Shown: positions 28,144 through 38,263 of the stretch, in pieces | How positions within the stretch are numbered: position 1 is the stretch's first letter | How the letters are laid out: every line of letters starts with the position of its first letter | Source: Thermococcus sp. JdFR-02 | GTDB taxonomy: Archaea > Methanobacteriota_B > Thermococci > Thermococcales > Thermococcaceae | Assembly (NCBI GenBank): GCA_002009975.1 | Contig: MTLP01000031.1 | Span: 1-64,000, forward strand | DNA length: 64,000 nt | Direction of reading: 5' to 3' | The notes under the pieces: model-generated | The model's database searches: none | Seen by the model: the letters and a program-made list of their open reading frames with translations, nothing else | Told to the model about the DNA's origin: nothing | Position numbers and translations under genes: made by a program

Positions 28144-31100
28144 TCACACCCTATCCTTTAACTTTAGAGATGGTCTTATTACCAAAGCCTTCAACTCATC
28201 TAACAACAGCTTGAAGGCATAACTCATCTCTACTTTACCTATCCTCTCTGTTTCTCCACATACTGGGCAGTAAACTTGTCCTTTACGCTTGTCTTCCAGT
28301 GCTAAATGTCCACAGTTTTCACATACCCATACCTCTGTCTTGTCACTTTCTTCAAGTAATCTTTCTATGAGAAGCATTGCTGCACCATGCCCAACTAAGA
28401 CGTCTCTTTCCATCTCACCAAACCTAAGACCACCTTCTCTTGCTCTACCTTCGGTTGGTTGCTTTGTAAGCACTTGAACAGGACCTCTTGAACGAGCGTG
28501 CATCTTGTCGGCAACCATATGGTGAAGTCTTTGGTAGTAGATGACACCAATAAATATGTCCGCTTCTAACCTTCTTCCAGTTATTCCGTCGTACATTACT
28601 TCTCTTCCGCTGTGCTTAAATCCAAGCTCCTCCAACTCTTTCCTTAATTTTTCTTCTGGCTCTCCAATAAATGCTGTTCCATCAACCCTTCTTCCCTTTA
28701 AAGCAGCAACCTTTCCACCAATAGCTTCAATTAATTGACCAACGGTCATTCTTGATGGAATACCGTGTGGGTTGACTATTATATCTGGAATGATTCCATT
28801 TTCAGTCCAAGGCATATCTTCTTGGGGAACTATCAAACCAATGACACCTTTTTGTCCATGTCTTGAAGCAAATTTATCACCGAGTTCTGGGATTCTAAGG
28901 TCTCTAACAGTCACTTTTACCAACTTAGTGCCATCTCCAGTCTCTGTGATAATAACCTTATCCACAACACCCGTCTCACTTGGTCTTACACCAATACTGG
29001 TTTCTCTCCTTTCTTGAAGTATTATACCACCTAAACCCGTTTGCTCTTCAAGGAATCTTGGTGGTGAAGTCCTACCCACTAAAACATCTTTACCGTTAAC
29101 CTTTGATTCTGGGAATATTATACCATCTTCATCTAAGTTTCTGTAGTATTTTTCTCCTCTAAAGCCCTTAACCGTTGGATCTGGAATTTCGAACTTGTCT
29201 GTTTGACCACCCAAGTACTTCTTCTCCTCGGCTTCATAAGTTCTGAAGAAAGTGCTCCTTGCTAATCCCCTCTCAATCGAAGCCTTGTTGATAATTACAG
29301 CATCTTCCATGTTGTAACCTTGATAGGCTAAAACTGCTACAACGAAGTTTTGTCCAGCAGGTCTCTCTTCAAAACCAACGGCTTTCATTATCCTTGAGTT
29401 AACCAATGGAACTTGTGGATAGTGCATTAAATGACCTCTTGTATCAACCCTAATTCTAAAGTTAGCCCATCCCAAACCTAGGCTTTGCTTTGCCATACCT
29501 GCTCCATAGGTGTTTCTTGGAGCAGCATTGTGCTCTGGGTAAGGAACTAAAGAAGCAGGGATTCCTAATATTGCAGCGGGCATTAACTCAAGGTGAGTGT
29601 GTTCTTCTGTAACTTCCCATGGCCACATGGCAACATAAGCGTTTTCCTCTTCCTCTGCATCTAAGTATTCAATAACCCCCATCCTAACCAAATCACTCCA
29701 AGTTAGCTTACCGCTCTTTATCCCCTCTACATGCTCTCTGGTAAGCTTTGGTTCTCCGTTCTCTACAATAACCAGAGGTCTTCTAACTCTACCATCATCA
29801 CTGTTAACGTAGATTTCCTTAACCTCATCATAATAGGCGATGTTTATTATATCACTAATCTTTCCACTTCTCCTATCGCTCTTAACCTTGTTCACCAAAG
29901 CTAAGCCATCTTCAACTGTTCCAATTAAGACACCATTAAGGTAAACTCTCCAAATGTTTGGATTTGGTCTCCTCTCCTCAACACTAACTACCCCGAGCTT
30001 TCTTAGATATTTAAGAACTTCCTCTTCAGAGATTGCAGTTGTAATTTGAGACATTAAAGCCAAGTTTTTAACTAAACCACAGTTTGGACCTTCTGGAGTT
30101 TCTGTTGGACAAATTCTACCCCAATGGGTACCGTGCAGATCTCTTGCCTCGAAATGAGGTTGATCTCTACTTAAAGGTGAAGTTACTCTTCTTAAGTGAG
30201 ATAGTGTTGACATATAGTTCGTTCTATCTAACAGTTGACTAACACCTGTTCTTCCACCTGGCCAAGCACCTGTTGCTAAAGCATGCTCTATCCTCTCACT
30301 CAATACATCTGGTCTTACAGAGTTTTTAACGAACCTCTGCACATTCTCAAAGACGTATTTTTCTCCTTTTCTTTGATAGGTCTTAGTTAGTTGATATTGC
30401 ATGTCTTTGATCAATTGACCAAAAGCAACTCTAAATAGATCCTTAAGCAAATCTCCCGCTAGCCTTAATCTCTTATTTGCGTAATGATCTTTATCATCCT
30501 CTTTTCTCAAACCGAGAGAAAGTTCCAGAACCTTTAGAGCCATCATTCCCAGATAGTATGCTTTCTTAATCCTATCTTCAGGCTTAACTCCCATATGAGG
30601 CAATAAGTTGTTGTCAATTACATACTCTGCTCTTCTAATCCTATACTCCTTTGGTTGCCCGGGTAGTACTCTCTTTCCAATATATTCCAAAGCCTCTTGC
30701 TGGGTTTGTATATCTGCAGCATCATCAAGATTGTCAAACAATTCCTTCTGAATTTCTGGATCATCAGAAACGGCTTCCACAATCTCTCTATCACTCTCAA
30801 GACCCAAAGCACGCATGACAGCAACAAACTTCACAACACCGGGGACGTTTGGTATAGAAACGTATAAAAGCCCATCTTTACGCTTTTCAACTGCAATTAA
30901 AGCCCTATAGCCATGTCTATACGAGAAACACTTTGCTATGTACTTATCCGCACGCTCATCTCTCTCAACTAATGTTCTATTTGGAGCTAAATCTTCAATA
31001 GAAACAATAACCCTCTCAGAACCGTTAATTATAAAGTATCCTCCTGGATCCTTTGGATCCTCACCATGCTTTATCAGTTCCTCATCGGACATTCCATACA

Positions 31101-31500
31101 AACGGCAGACCTTTGACTTTAGCATTATTGGTAGTTCCCCAATCCTAACTTCCACTGGCTCTTGCTCTATGCCGTTAATAACTGGTATCATCTCCAAGTA
31201 AATTGGGGCTGCATAAGTTAAGTTTCTAATTCTAGCTTCCATTGGATACAGAGGTTTTCTTTGACCTTGAGCTTCTTGGAATTCTGGCTCCCCAACTCTA
31301 ATCCTTCCAAACTTCACCTCAAAGTTCGGTATATCTGGCTTTATAACTCTAAACTCATTAACGACTTCCTGCATTCCATAGTCTATGAAAGCATTGTAAG
31401 AGTCAAGATGCTGCCTTACAAGACCTTTTTCGTTCCAATAACTCTCCATAACATGCCAAAGGTCATCTGGATTAATATCTATAACCGTAGGACCTCTCAT
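28144..31500 (-). CDS. rpoB: DNA-directed RNA polymerase subunit B (unsplit)
   Basis: 1118 residues. B is one chain, not B''/B' as in methanogens and halophiles, which supports Thermococcales. Motifs include [57 protein letters not shown] and the C-terminal zinc ribbon CENCG...CPVCGE. Intein-free. GAGGTGAGATT precedes the ATG. Confidence 0.99.
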   Translation of the reverse strand: MRGPTVIDINPDDLWHVMESYWNEKGLVRQHLDSYNAFIDYGMQEVVNEFRVIKPDIPNFEVKFGRIRVGEPEFQEAQGQRKPLYPMEARIRNLTYAAPIYLEMIPVINGIEQEPVEVRIGELPIMLKSKVCRLYGMSDEELIKHGEDPKDPGGYFIINGSERVIVSIEDLAPNRTLVERDERADKYIAKCFSYRHGYRALIAVEKRKDGLLYVSIPNVPGVVKFVAVMRALGLESDREIVEAVSDDPEIQKELFDNLDDAADIQTQQEALEYIGKRVLPGQPKEYRIRRAEYVIDNNLLPHMGVKPEDRIKKAYYLGMMALKVLELSLGLRKEDDKDHYANKRLRLAGDLLKDLFRVAFGQLIKDMQYQLTKTYQRKGEKYVFENVQRFVKNSVRPDVLSERIEHALATGAWPGGRTGVSQLLDRTNYMSTLSHLRRVTSPLSRDQPHFEARDLHGTHWGRICPTETPEGPNCGLVKNLALMSQITTAISEEEVLKYLRKLGVVSVEERRPNPNIWRVYLNGVLIGTVEDGLALVNKVKSDRRSGKISDIINIAYYDEVKEIYVNSDDGRVRRPLVIVENGEPKLTREHVEGIKSGKLTWSDLVRMGVIEYLDAEEEENAYVAMWPWEVTEEHTHLELMPAAILGIPASLVPYPEHNAAPRNTYGAGMAKQSLGLGWANFRIRVDTRGHLMHYPQVPLVNSRIMKAVGFEERPAGQNFVVAVLAYQGYNMEDAVIINKASIERGLARSTFFRTYEAEEKKYLGGQTDKFEIPDPTVKGFRGEKYYRNLDEDGIIFPESKVNGKDVLVGRTSPPRFLEEQTGLGGIILQERRETSIGVRPSETGVVDKVIITETGDGTKLVKVTVRDLRIPELGDKFASRHGQKGVIGLIVPQEDMPWTENGIIPDIIVNPHGIPSRMTVGQLIEAIGGKVAALKGRRVDGTAFIGEPEEKLRKELEELGFKHSGREVMYDGITGRRLEADIFIGVIYYQRLHHMVADKMHARSRGPVQVLTKQPTEGRAREGGLRFGEMERDVLVGHGAAMLLIERLLEESDKTEVWVCENCGHLALEDKRKGQVYCPVCGETERIGKVEMSYAFKLLLDELKALVIRPSLKLKDRV

Positions 31501-31517
31501 AATCTCACCTCAAAAAT

Positions 31518-31766
31518 TCAATCTCCAACAACTATTCTATAATAATAATAGACTCCAGCAGTTGGACTTTTTCTTTTAATCTCTATAACATCTCCTGGCT
31601 TGGCATCTAATGCCTGAACAGCCGGGTCATCAGCCTTTATCTGCGGTAGCTGAGAAAGCTTGATTTTGTACTTTTTAACTAATTCAGCCTTCTCTTCTTC
31701 GCTTAATACCCTATGCTCAGGAACTAACTCATGATCAAATATAGCAAACTCTTTTTTCGCCGTCAC
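31518..31766 (-). CDS. rpoH: DNA-directed RNA polymerase subunit H
   Basis: 82 residues, the homologue of the C-terminal domain of eukaryotic Rpb5: [62 protein letters not shown]. It begins with GTG (31766), with GGGGG about 9 bases upstream. In-frame codons up to 31820 lie upstream of this start without homology. First gene of the polymerase operon. Confidence 0.96.
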   Translation of the reverse strand: MTAKKEFAIFDHELVPEHRVLSEEEKAELVKKYKIKLSQLPQIKADDPAVQALDAKPGDVIEIKRKSPTAGVYYYYRIVVGD

Positions 31767-31831
31767 GTAGAATTGCCCCCTTAGAATTTTTAAAAGATGG
31801 AATGAACATGCTAACCTCAAGCTTTAGGTTT

Positions 31832-31843
31832 GGGTATATAAGC
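31832..31843 (-). promoter_or_regulatory. TATA box of the RNA polymerase operon
   Basis: The minus strand reads GCTTATATACCC about 70 bases before the rpoH GTG. It is a near-consensus archaeal TATA and should drive the rpoH-B-A'-A''-L30e-NusA-S12-S7 run. About 190 bases between it and the tRNA gene show no other gene. Confidence 0.6.
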
Positions 31844-32031
31844 TTTTCGCGAATCATCTCAACTAACACGCTACATACATCGAAATGAAGGTTTATATTT
31901 ATTGCGCAAAGTTTAAGAAGGGACTTCAAAAGGAAAAAGGCTAAAATAATTGCATTTATGTATATTAATGTTCATTTTACGTAGCTTTATAGTGCTTAGT
32001 TAAAATGGATTTTCTAGAATTAAGGCTGTAA

Positions 32032-32109
32032 TGGTGGGCCCGGGGGGCTTTGAACCCCCGACCACGCGGTTATGAGCCGCGCGCTCTGACCAGGCTGAGC
32101 TACGGGCCC
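32032..32109 (-). tRNA. tRNA with anticodon CAT, probably tRNA-Ile2 (otherwise tRNA-Met)
   Basis: Acceptor GGGCCCG/CGGGCCC, discriminator A, encoded CCA. The anticodon stem is GCGGC with loop TCATAAC (anticodon CAT), and the T-arm is GGGGGTTCAAAGCCCCC. The GGGCCC acceptor resembles isoleucine tRNAs, where the C is changed to agmatidine to read AUA. Initiator tRNA in archaea begins AGCGGG, and elongator Met usually begins GCCGGGG. The TFam call is inference. Confidence 0.9.
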
Positions 32110-32118
32110 ATGCAGTGT

Positions 32119-32194
32119 TGGCGCCGCCGCCCCGGCTCGAACGGGGGACCACGCGGTTAACAGCCGCGCGCTCTACCGACTAAGCTACGGCGGC
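32119..32194 (-). tRNA. tRNA-Asn (anticodon GTT)
   Basis: Acceptor GCCGCCG/CGGCGGC, discriminator G and encoded CCA. The anticodon loop is CTGTTAA in stem GCGG/CCGC, and the T-loop is TTCGAGC. It lies 9 bases upstream of the CAT tRNA on the same strand, so the pair is probably one transcript. Confidence 0.95.
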
Positions 32195-32220
32195 ACAGCC
32201 CAATGATAGCAAATAGAACT

Positions 32221-32233
32221 TGTGTTTATAAAG
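32221..32233 (-). promoter_or_regulatory. TATA box of the Asn/CAT tRNA pair
   Basis: The minus strand reads GCTTTATAAACAC, about 27 bases before the tRNA-Asn 5' end. Confidence 0.6.
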
Positions 32234-32270
32234 CTTGCGGTGTTTAAAGCCTGTTAAACCTTAGCGAAAA

Positions 32271-32281
32271 CTTTATATATT
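32271..32281 (+). promoter_or_regulatory. TATA box of the Thr/Pro/Thr tRNA cluster
   Basis: CTTTATATATT lies about 25-35 bases before the tRNA-Thr(TGT) 5' end, the normal archaeal spacing. Confidence 0.65.
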
Positions 32282-32305
32282 AACCCAGACTTTTCTTCAA
32301 TCGGT

Positions 32306-32382
32306 GCCCCGGTGGCTCAGCCTGGTAGAGCGGCGGACTTGTAATCCGCAGGTCCCGGGTTCAAACCCCGGCCGGGGCTCCA
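32306..32382 (+). tRNA. tRNA-Thr (anticodon TGT)
   Basis: Acceptor GCCCCGG/CCGGGGC, discriminator T, encoded CCA. Anticodon stem GCGGA/TCCGC with loop CTTGTAA. T-arm CCGGGTTCAAACCCCGG. First of three tandem tRNAs. Confidence 0.96.
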
Positions 32383-32407
32383 TTATCTGGGCTGTTCAGT
32401 GGGACAT

Positions 32408-32485
32408 GGGGCCGTGGGGTAGCTTGGTCTATCCTGCGGGCTTTGGGAGCCCGTGACCCGAGTTCAAATCTCGGCGGCCCCACCA
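32408..32485 (+). tRNA. tRNA-Pro (anticodon TGG)
   Basis: Acceptor GGGGCCG/CGGCCCC, discriminator A, encoded CCA. Anticodon stem CGGGC/GCCCG with loop TTTGGGA (anticodon TGG). T-arm CCGAGTTCAAATCTCGG. Confidence 0.95.
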
Positions 32486-32498
32486 TAACGTTTTTCAT

Positions 32499-32575
32499 GC
32501 CCCGGTGGCTCAGCCTGGTAGAGCGCTCGCTTGGTAAGCGAGAGGTCGCGGGTTCAAACCCCGCCCGGGGCTCCA
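32499..32575 (+). tRNA. tRNA-Thr (anticodon GGT)
   Basis: Acceptor GCCCCGG/CCGGGGC and D-arm identical to the TGT isoacceptor 190 bases upstream, discriminator T, encoded CCA. Anticodon stem CTCGC/GCGAG with loop TTGGTAA. The shared body suggests duplication. Confidence 0.96.
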
Positions 32576-32783
32576 TTCTGTTTACTTAATCTGCATAATT
32601 TTCCATTTAGATGACTTTTTATTACCCTTAAATAAGCATTTCTATAGGAATCAACAAAATTTGTGTCCTAATTTCTCCCTTTTGGACAATTGAAACGATC
32701 TGAAACATTCGTTCCATGATGTTCCTTATTTAGGTCTAAACGCTTAGATAGCAATCGAGAATATAGTAACGGAGGCATTTGTA

Positions 32784-33728
32784 ATGTACGTCATTGAAAC
32801 TGATAAACTTACAAAGGTTTATGGAGATATTATTGCAGTCGATCATATTGATCTAAAAGTCAAGAAAAATAGAATATTTGGGTTTTTAGGACCTAACGGA
32901 GCAGGAAAAACAACGACAGTATTGATGCTCTTAGGTTTGATACAGCCCACGGAAGGTAGAGCCTATGTAAATAACATAGATGTTCAAGAAAAACCTATTG
33001 AGGTTAAGAAAATAAGTGGCTATTTACCTTCAGAGAATGGGCTATATCCAAACATGAGCGCTTTAGACAATCTGCTCTTTTTTGCAAAATTCTATAAGAT
33101 CCCAAGGAATGAAGCAAAGAAGATAGCTTTAGATTTGCTTGATCTTGTAGGACTTAAAGAAGTCGCAAAAAAGAAAGTGGGAGAGTTTTCTACAGGAATG
33201 AAGCAACGGTTAGCTTTAGCTCAAGCCCTTATCAACGATCCAGAAATTCTTTTCTTAGATGAACCTACAAGCGGTTTAGACCCAAAAGGGGCAGTTGAAA
33301 TAAGACAACTCATAAAGGACCTTAGAAAAGAAGGCAAAACAATATTTTTAACCTCACATATATTGCCTGAGGTAGATGAAGTATGCGACTCAATAGGGAT
33401 AATAGTTAACGGTAAGCTGGTTGCTATGGGAAGTAAAGAGGAGTTAAAAAGGGCATTTTTGAACGAGAAAGTCAGGATTCTTGTTGAAATTGAGGAATCT
33501 CTACCAGACCTTTCAGAATTTGCAACTGATATTAAACTTTTTACAAAAAACAAGGCAATGATTTATGCTAAGGCTGATATAAGAAAGGAGCTTTTTGAGT
33601 ATCTTAACTCAAATGGATACACGGTTCTTGATCTCCATCTAATGGAACCTACCTTAGAGGAGATCTTTTTGAAAATGGCTTATGGAGAGGAACCTGTATT
33701 AGAAAAAATTACTGAAGGTGAAAGATAA
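32784..33728 (+). CDS. ABC transporter ATP-binding protein (cassette B, NosF type)
   Basis: 314 residues with Walker A GPNGAGKTTT, signature FSTGMKQRL, Walker B ILFLDEPTSGLDP and H-loop TSHIL, and a C-terminal domain ending MEPTLEEIFLKMAYGEEP. It is similar throughout to the ATPase at 8842. Cassette order here is ATPase - permease - NEW3 protein, while cassette A is permease - ATPase - NEW3 - permease. GGAGG lies 9 bases before the ATG. Its TAA overlaps the permease start. Confidence 0.93.
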   Translation: MYVIETDKLTKVYGDIIAVDHIDLKVKKNRIFGFLGPNGAGKTTTVLMLLGLIQPTEGRAYVNNIDVQEKPIEVKKISGYLPSENGLYPNMSALDNLLFFAKFYKIPRNEAKKIALDLLDLVGLKEVAKKKVGEFSTGMKQRLALAQALINDPEILFLDEPTSGLDPKGAVEIRQLIKDLRKEGKTIFLTSHILPEVDEVCDSIGIIVNGKLVAMGSKEELKRAFLNEKVRILVEIEESLPDLSEFATDIKLFTKNKAMIYAKADIRKELFEYLNSNGYTVLDLHLMEPTLEEIFLKMAYGEEPVLEKITEGER

Positions 33729-34750
33729 TGCTAATGATCATAGCTGAGAAGGAATTTAAGGATTACATAACAAGTAAACGCTTTCTATTAATTTTCGGCT
33801 TTCTTTTGCTAATAAGTATAGTCTCAATATGGCAGGGATATAATATATATCAAGCAAGACTCGAGAATTATGTTGCAGGCAAAACCAAATTCCAACCAAG
33901 CATATTTGACATATTCACACAAGTTAGAAATTACTTAGGGCTGATTGGAGCAATATTTGCCCTTTCCCTTGGATTTGATGCTATCACAAAAGAACGCGAG
34001 ATGGGAACACTCAAAGTTTTAATGAGCCATCCAGTTTATAAAGATCAAGTAATCTTAGGGAAGTTCCTTGGAGGAGCTTTGACCCTTGGTCTTTCAATTC
34101 TCATAATGACACTAACATCTCTCGGAGCACTCTTAATCTTAGGAGTCCAAATTGACGGCGAATCGCTTATGAGAATAATTCTTTTCATGCTTTTTGCTTA
34201 TCTATATCTCCTACTTTTCCTTGGTGTTGGAATGGCTTTCTCAGCACTTTCAAAAAACAGCAGCAATGCCTTGATGTATTCCCTTGTTTTGTTTCTTATT
34301 CTAATGATAATCTTCCCTACAATAGCTCCGATGATAGGAGAACACTATGCTGGAGATGCACCACAACAACCTCAAGTTTCAAGAAAAGAAGATCCTCATG
34401 CATGGGAACTCTACATAAAGAACTATATGAAATGGCAACAGAAGCGTTATGGAATTGAAAACAAGATAAATAGCTTTTCCCCTTATTACAACTTCCAGCA
34501 GCTCGGTAGTTATATCTTAAATCCTTACAAGTCCACACAATCTAATCTTCCAATAATACAAAGAGTGATAAGCAATCCTCAGCTTGCACAGGTTCTTAGA
34601 AAAAGCGGTATTGTAAAGATAGAACTTGAAAAATATTCACTAAGCCAAAGTCTTTCATTTGCAACATCGCATATAGTTCTCTTAATAGCTCCCCTAATAA
34701 TGAGCTTTATAGTGGCATATGTAGCGTTTATGAGAAGTGATATGAGGTGA
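33728..34750 (+). CDS. ABC-2 (NosY-like) transporter permease (cassette B)
   Basis: 340 residues with about six TM helices. The coupling region TKEREMGTLKVLMSHPVYKD with QVILGKFLG matches the permease at 11977. A large outer loop (about 205-300) includes HYAGDAPQQPQVSRKEDPHAWE. Start overlaps the ATPase stop (TAATG); a second ATG at 33734 is also possible. It forms the membrane part of the exporter-like complex with the ATPase upstream. Confidence 0.9.
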   Translation: MLMIIAEKEFKDYITSKRFLLIFGFLLLISIVSIWQGYNIYQARLENYVAGKTKFQPSIFDIFTQVRNYLGLIGAIFALSLGFDAITKEREMGTLKVLMSHPVYKDQVILGKFLGGALTLGLSILIMTLTSLGALLILGVQIDGESLMRIILFMLFAYLYLLLFLGVGMAFSALSKNSSNALMYSLVLFLILMIIFPTIAPMIGEHYAGDAPQQPQVSRKEDPHAWELYIKNYMKWQQKRYGIENKINSFSPYYNFQQLGSYILNPYKSTQSNLPIIQRVISNPQLAQVLRKSGIVKIELEKYSLSQSLSFATSHIVLLIAPLIMSFIVAYVAFMRSDMR

Positions 34751-34754
34751 GAAA

Positions 34755-36686
34755 ATGAAGAAGTTCGCCTTATTCTTATTTTTTCTCTTACCATTTGCTA
34801 CAGCGGGTCAAGCTGTTGATGTCTATCTCTATTTAGGACAGCTTATAGAAGTAAACGATGTTCCAATAGAGCTCTTGGATATTTCAAAAACTGGTGACAA
34901 AGCTGCTATAAAAGTAGGTAATGATACTTACGTCTTGAGTTTCGGAGAAAGTATTATCTACGAGAACTGGACAATTCACATGGGGAGCATAGAGCTTTCC
35001 AAGAAGAGAGTTCGTCTAATTCTTGAAGGAGTCGAGAGCATAAAAGGCTCAAGCAGACTGAACATAGAGATTCCCTATCCGAGTAAAGTAGCGTCTCTAA
35101 GAGACGAAGTAAGCTTTACTCTTCAAATTACAAACGAAGGAGATGATGCTCTGTTCCCCCTAAGCTACGCTCTTCCAAAGGACTTTGAGGCTTATTTCTA
35201 CGCTGAGAACAGCAAAGTGAATGAAGTTTACATAAAGCATGGAGAAACGAAAACCATAACCTTTGTTGTTAAAGTCTCAAATGTTGAAGGTGAGTTTGAC
35301 ATCTATGCCTTTGTTGGAAACTCTTCAGCAAAAATGCACTTAAGTGTAGAGAGCAAAGAGGAATATGAAGTTCACGCGGAGTATTTAGGAAAAGCTGTTG
35401 AAGCTGGTCAGGAAGTAACTTTTCCTATAACAATCAAAGCATATAGTGATACATTAGTTTCACTAAATGCATCTGCTCCAGAAGGATGGAAAGTTTACTT
35501 CAAATCTGGGAGTGAGAAGGTTACAAAGCTCTATTTATTTAAGGGAAGCAATATACCTCTAACTTTAGTCATCAGCATTCCAAGTGACACTCTAATTGGG
35601 ACATATAATGTAAGCGCAAATATTGGGAGTGAAGTGCTTGTCTTCGAGGTATATGTGGAAGAAACACACGCTGGCGAAAATGGTATAATAACTTTAAGGG
35701 TCACTGATTCCTCAAATGGCGCTTACATTTCTAGTGCTCTTGTGGAAGTTCTGAATGAAAATGAAACACTTGATCAAGTTTATACAACGCCTGATGGGAG
35801 AGCTCAACTTGAAGTGCCTGAGGGAAGCTATACATTGAGAGTAAGCAAAGAAGGATATGAAAGTTATGAGAAAGAATTTGAAGTTGAAGCAGGAAAAAAT
35901 ATCGATCTTGGAATAATAAGCCTCGATAAAATACCTTACTATTATACTCTTGAGTGCAACGAGCCCTCCAAAAGTGCTGTTCTGGGAGAAAGCCTGCAGT
36001 ATAAGATAATTATAGAGAATCTAGGTTTACAAGATGATTCATACAAGCTGACACTAAGAGACTTGCCTGATAACTGGGCTTACCGCATAGTAGAAAGCCT
36101 TAACTCAAAAGTAGGGATAAGCGAGACATTCGTAAAGGCTGATTCTCAAAAGACTATCTACCTAATAATTATTCCTCCCAATAATGCTGAGCTCAAAAAG
36201 TACAACTTCATTATTGAAGTGCAATCAAGAGGAAACAAAGAAGTGAAAGAGCTTGAATTAGAAGCAAACCTTATAGGGAGCTACGACATGAATATAAACC
36301 TCGAGCGTTATAGTTTCGAAATGAAAACAGGGGAAACAAAAGAGATAAGCGTTTGGATTTACAATAGTGGCTCAAGTCCACTAACGAATGTTCAGCTTAA
36401 TGTAGAAGTACCTGAAGGATGGCTCGTCACTATAGAGCCAGATGGTGTTGCTTCAATAGAAGCAAATAAATATGCCGAGTTTAAAGTTTCTATAACAAGT
36501 CCTCAAAATCTTGAAGCCGGTGATTATAAAATTACAATAAAAGCCAGCAGTGATCAACTTAGCAAAGAAGAAAATGTTAGAATAACAATAAAGAAAAGCA
36601 GTACACAGACCTATTTGGGCATTGGGATAATACTCATCTCCATGTTATTACTAGGTGCATTGCTTAAGAAATATGGAAGAAAGTGA
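34755..36686 (+). CDS. Cell-surface NEW3/PEGA-domain protein (cassette B)
   Basis: 643 residues. Signal peptide (MKKFALFLFFLLPFATAG), beta-rich N-terminus, NEW3-type Ig domains (about 105-200, 210-300, 395-500, 520-610), a PEGA/carboxypeptidase-regulatory-like domain (about 305-385), and a C-terminal TM helix with LLKKYGRK. Same architecture as the protein at 9765, sharing the final NEW3 block (EVPEGWLVTIEPDGVASIEA versus EGWEVEVVPSRIAKLEP). GAGGTGAGAAA precedes the ATG. Probably the outer component of the cassette-B ABC complex. Confidence 0.88.
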   Translation: MKKFALFLFFLLPFATAGQAVDVYLYLGQLIEVNDVPIELLDISKTGDKAAIKVGNDTYVLSFGESIIYENWTIHMGSIELSKKRVRLILEGVESIKGSSRLNIEIPYPSKVASLRDEVSFTLQITNEGDDALFPLSYALPKDFEAYFYAENSKVNEVYIKHGETKTITFVVKVSNVEGEFDIYAFVGNSSAKMHLSVESKEEYEVHAEYLGKAVEAGQEVTFPITIKAYSDTLVSLNASAPEGWKVYFKSGSEKVTKLYLFKGSNIPLTLVISIPSDTLIGTYNVSANIGSEVLVFEVYVEETHAGENGIITLRVTDSSNGAYISSALVEVLNENETLDQVYTTPDGRAQLEVPEGSYTLRVSKEGYESYEKEFEVEAGKNIDLGIISLDKIPYYYTLECNEPSKSAVLGESLQYKIIIENLGLQDDSYKLTLRDLPDNWAYRIVESLNSKVGISETFVKADSQKTIYLIIIPPNNAELKKYNFIIEVQSRGNKEVKELELEANLIGSYDMNINLERYSFEMKTGETKEISVWIYNSGSSPLTNVQLNVEVPEGWLVTIEPDGVASIEANKYAEFKVSITSPQNLEAGDYKITIKASSDQLSKEENVRITIKKSSTQTYLGIGIILISMLLLGALLKKYGRK

Positions 36687-36718
36687 GCCTTTTCATCTTT
36701 TTTGAATATCTTTTTTCA
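36687..36718 (+). terminator. Oligo-T terminator after cassette B
   Basis: Two T-runs (CATCTTTTTTG and ATCTTTTTTC) follow the NEW3 stop. The sequence faces the convergent gcvPB gene. Confidence 0.55.
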
Positions 36719-36747
36719 TTAAATAAAGTTTAGAAAAAAGAAAAAGC

Positions 36748-38253
36748 TCAAATATCAACCTCCCCCTTTTCCTTCAACTCCTTGTACATCTTCCAGGTTA
36801 TTATTGGTCTCTTTGCCGCTAAAACGTCGTCAACCCTTCTTACAGCCGTGTTATGTGGAGCGCTCTTTACCATTTCGGGATTATTGTATGCTTCTTCACT
36901 TATCTTCTTCAATGCATTGACGTAAGCATCAAGCTCTTCCTTTGTAACGGTTTCAGTTGGTTCAATCATTAAAGCTTCATGTACAATTAATGGGAAGTAG
37001 ATTGTTGGAGCGTGTAAACCAAAGTCAAGCAGTCTTTTAGCTACATCTAAGGTCTTAACTCCAGTTTCCTTCTTCATTGGCTCTGCACTAAAGACAACTT
37101 CATGTTTTCTAAGCTCTTTATGAGGTAATTCATAACCTTTTGTTCCTTTGAGCTTTTGCGTTAAGTAGTTTGCATTGAGAACAGCCATTTCTCCTGCTTC
37201 TTTTAATCCGCTCTTGCCCATTATCTTGAGATAAGTTAAAGCCCTAACTAAGACTGCAAAGTTTCCATAAAATTCTTTAACCTTCCCAATACTCTTTGGC
37301 AGGTTATAGTTAAGATAATACCTGCCCTCCTCTTCATCGTAATCCACTATTGGGACTGGAAGGTACTTAATGAGGTGCTTTTTAACTCCAACTGGACCAG
37401 CCCCAGGACCTCCACCACCGTGGGGTGTTGAGAAAGTCTTATGCAAATTAATGTGGACAACATCAAATCCCATATCCCCTGGTCTAACTTTGCCAAGAAT
37501 TCCATTTAAGTTTGCACCATCGTAATAAAGCAATCCACCAGCTTTGTGCACAATCTTGGCTATCTCCAAAATGTCTTCCTCAAAGATGCCCAGCGTGTTT
37601 GGATTGGTTAGCATCAATCCAGCTGTTTTCTCACTTACTGCATTTTCTAAAGCCTCTAAATCCACCATGCCTTGTTCATTTGAAGGAATTTCAATAACTT
37701 TAAAGCCTGCCACTGCAGCACTTGCTGGATTAGTACCATGTGCCGAATCTGGAACTATAATCTCATTTCTTTGCGTTTCACCCTTATCCAGATGGTAAGC
37801 CCTAATTATCATGACCCCAGTGAATTCACCATTTGCACCTGCTGCTGGTTGCAGAGTGAAGCGATCCATACCAGTTATTTCCTTTAACCATTGTTCGAGC
37901 TCATACATTATTTGCAAAGCACCTTGTACTGTTCTTTCATCTTGATAGGGATGAATAAATGTAACCTTTGGATGAAAAGCCATCTCTTCATTAATCTTTG
38001 GATTATATTTCATTGTACAAGAGCCGAGAGGATAAAATCCGCTATCTACACCAAAGTTCATCTCACTAAGCCTTGTGTAGTGCTTAACAATCTCAGGCTC
38101 GCTGACTTCTGGTAAGTCAACTTCCTTTCTCCTTAGTTTCTCAGGAATCTGGATCTCAATATCTTCAATTGGCTCTGGAAGTGAAAACCCAATCCTTCCA
38201 GGTTTGGAGAGTTCAAATATCAAAGGTTCATCCCATTTAGCCTGTCTGAACAT
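36748..38253 (-). CDS. gcvPB: Glycine decarboxylase (P protein) subunit 2
   Basis: 501 residues with the PLP-lysine motif [21 protein letters not shown]. It is the C-terminal half of the P protein, which with GcvPA decarboxylates glycine and passes the aminomethyl group to lipoyl-GcvH. The ATG at 38253 follows GAGGTGGTAAAA; the GTG at 38262 is part of that site. It follows gcvPA by about 10 bases in one operon. gcvT and gcvH are not in this window. Confidence 0.97.
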   Translation of the reverse strand: MFRQAKWDEPLIFELSKPGRIGFSLPEPIEDIEIQIPEKLRRKEVDLPEVSEPEIVKHYTRLSEMNFGVDSGFYPLGSCTMKYNPKINEEMAFHPKVTFIHPYQDERTVQGALQIMYELEQWLKEITGMDRFTLQPAAGANGEFTGVMIIRAYHLDKGETQRNEIIVPDSAHGTNPASAAVAGFKVIEIPSNEQGMVDLEALENAVSEKTAGLMLTNPNTLGIFEEDILEIAKIVHKAGGLLYYDGANLNGILGKVRPGDMGFDVVHINLHKTFSTPHGGGGPGAGPVGVKKHLIKYLPVPIVDYDEEEGRYYLNYNLPKSIGKVKEFYGNFAVLVRALTYLKIMGKSGLKEAGEMAVLNANYLTQKLKGTKGYELPHKELRKHEVVFSAEPMKKETGVKTLDVAKRLLDFGLHAPTIYFPLIVHEALMIEPTETVTKEELDAYVNALKKISEEAYNNPEMVKSAPHNTAVRRVDDVLAAKRPIITWKMYKELKEKGEVDI

Positions 38254-38263
38254 TTTTACCACC

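Noticed and set aside
28144-31500. Inteins in RNA polymerase, EF-2 or RtcB
   Set aside because: All conserved motifs are continuous and lengths are normal, so no intein is present.
31767-31929. Upstream extension of rpoH and a separate 64-codon frame
   Set aside because: The region holds the operon promoter; subunit H is normally about 80 residues and begins at the GTG at 31766.
32361-32576. A 71-codon open frame on the minus strand across the Thr/Pro/Thr tRNA genes
   Set aside because: It is the reverse translation of tRNA genes; peptides such as RAGFEPATSRLPSERST are a well-known annotation artefact.
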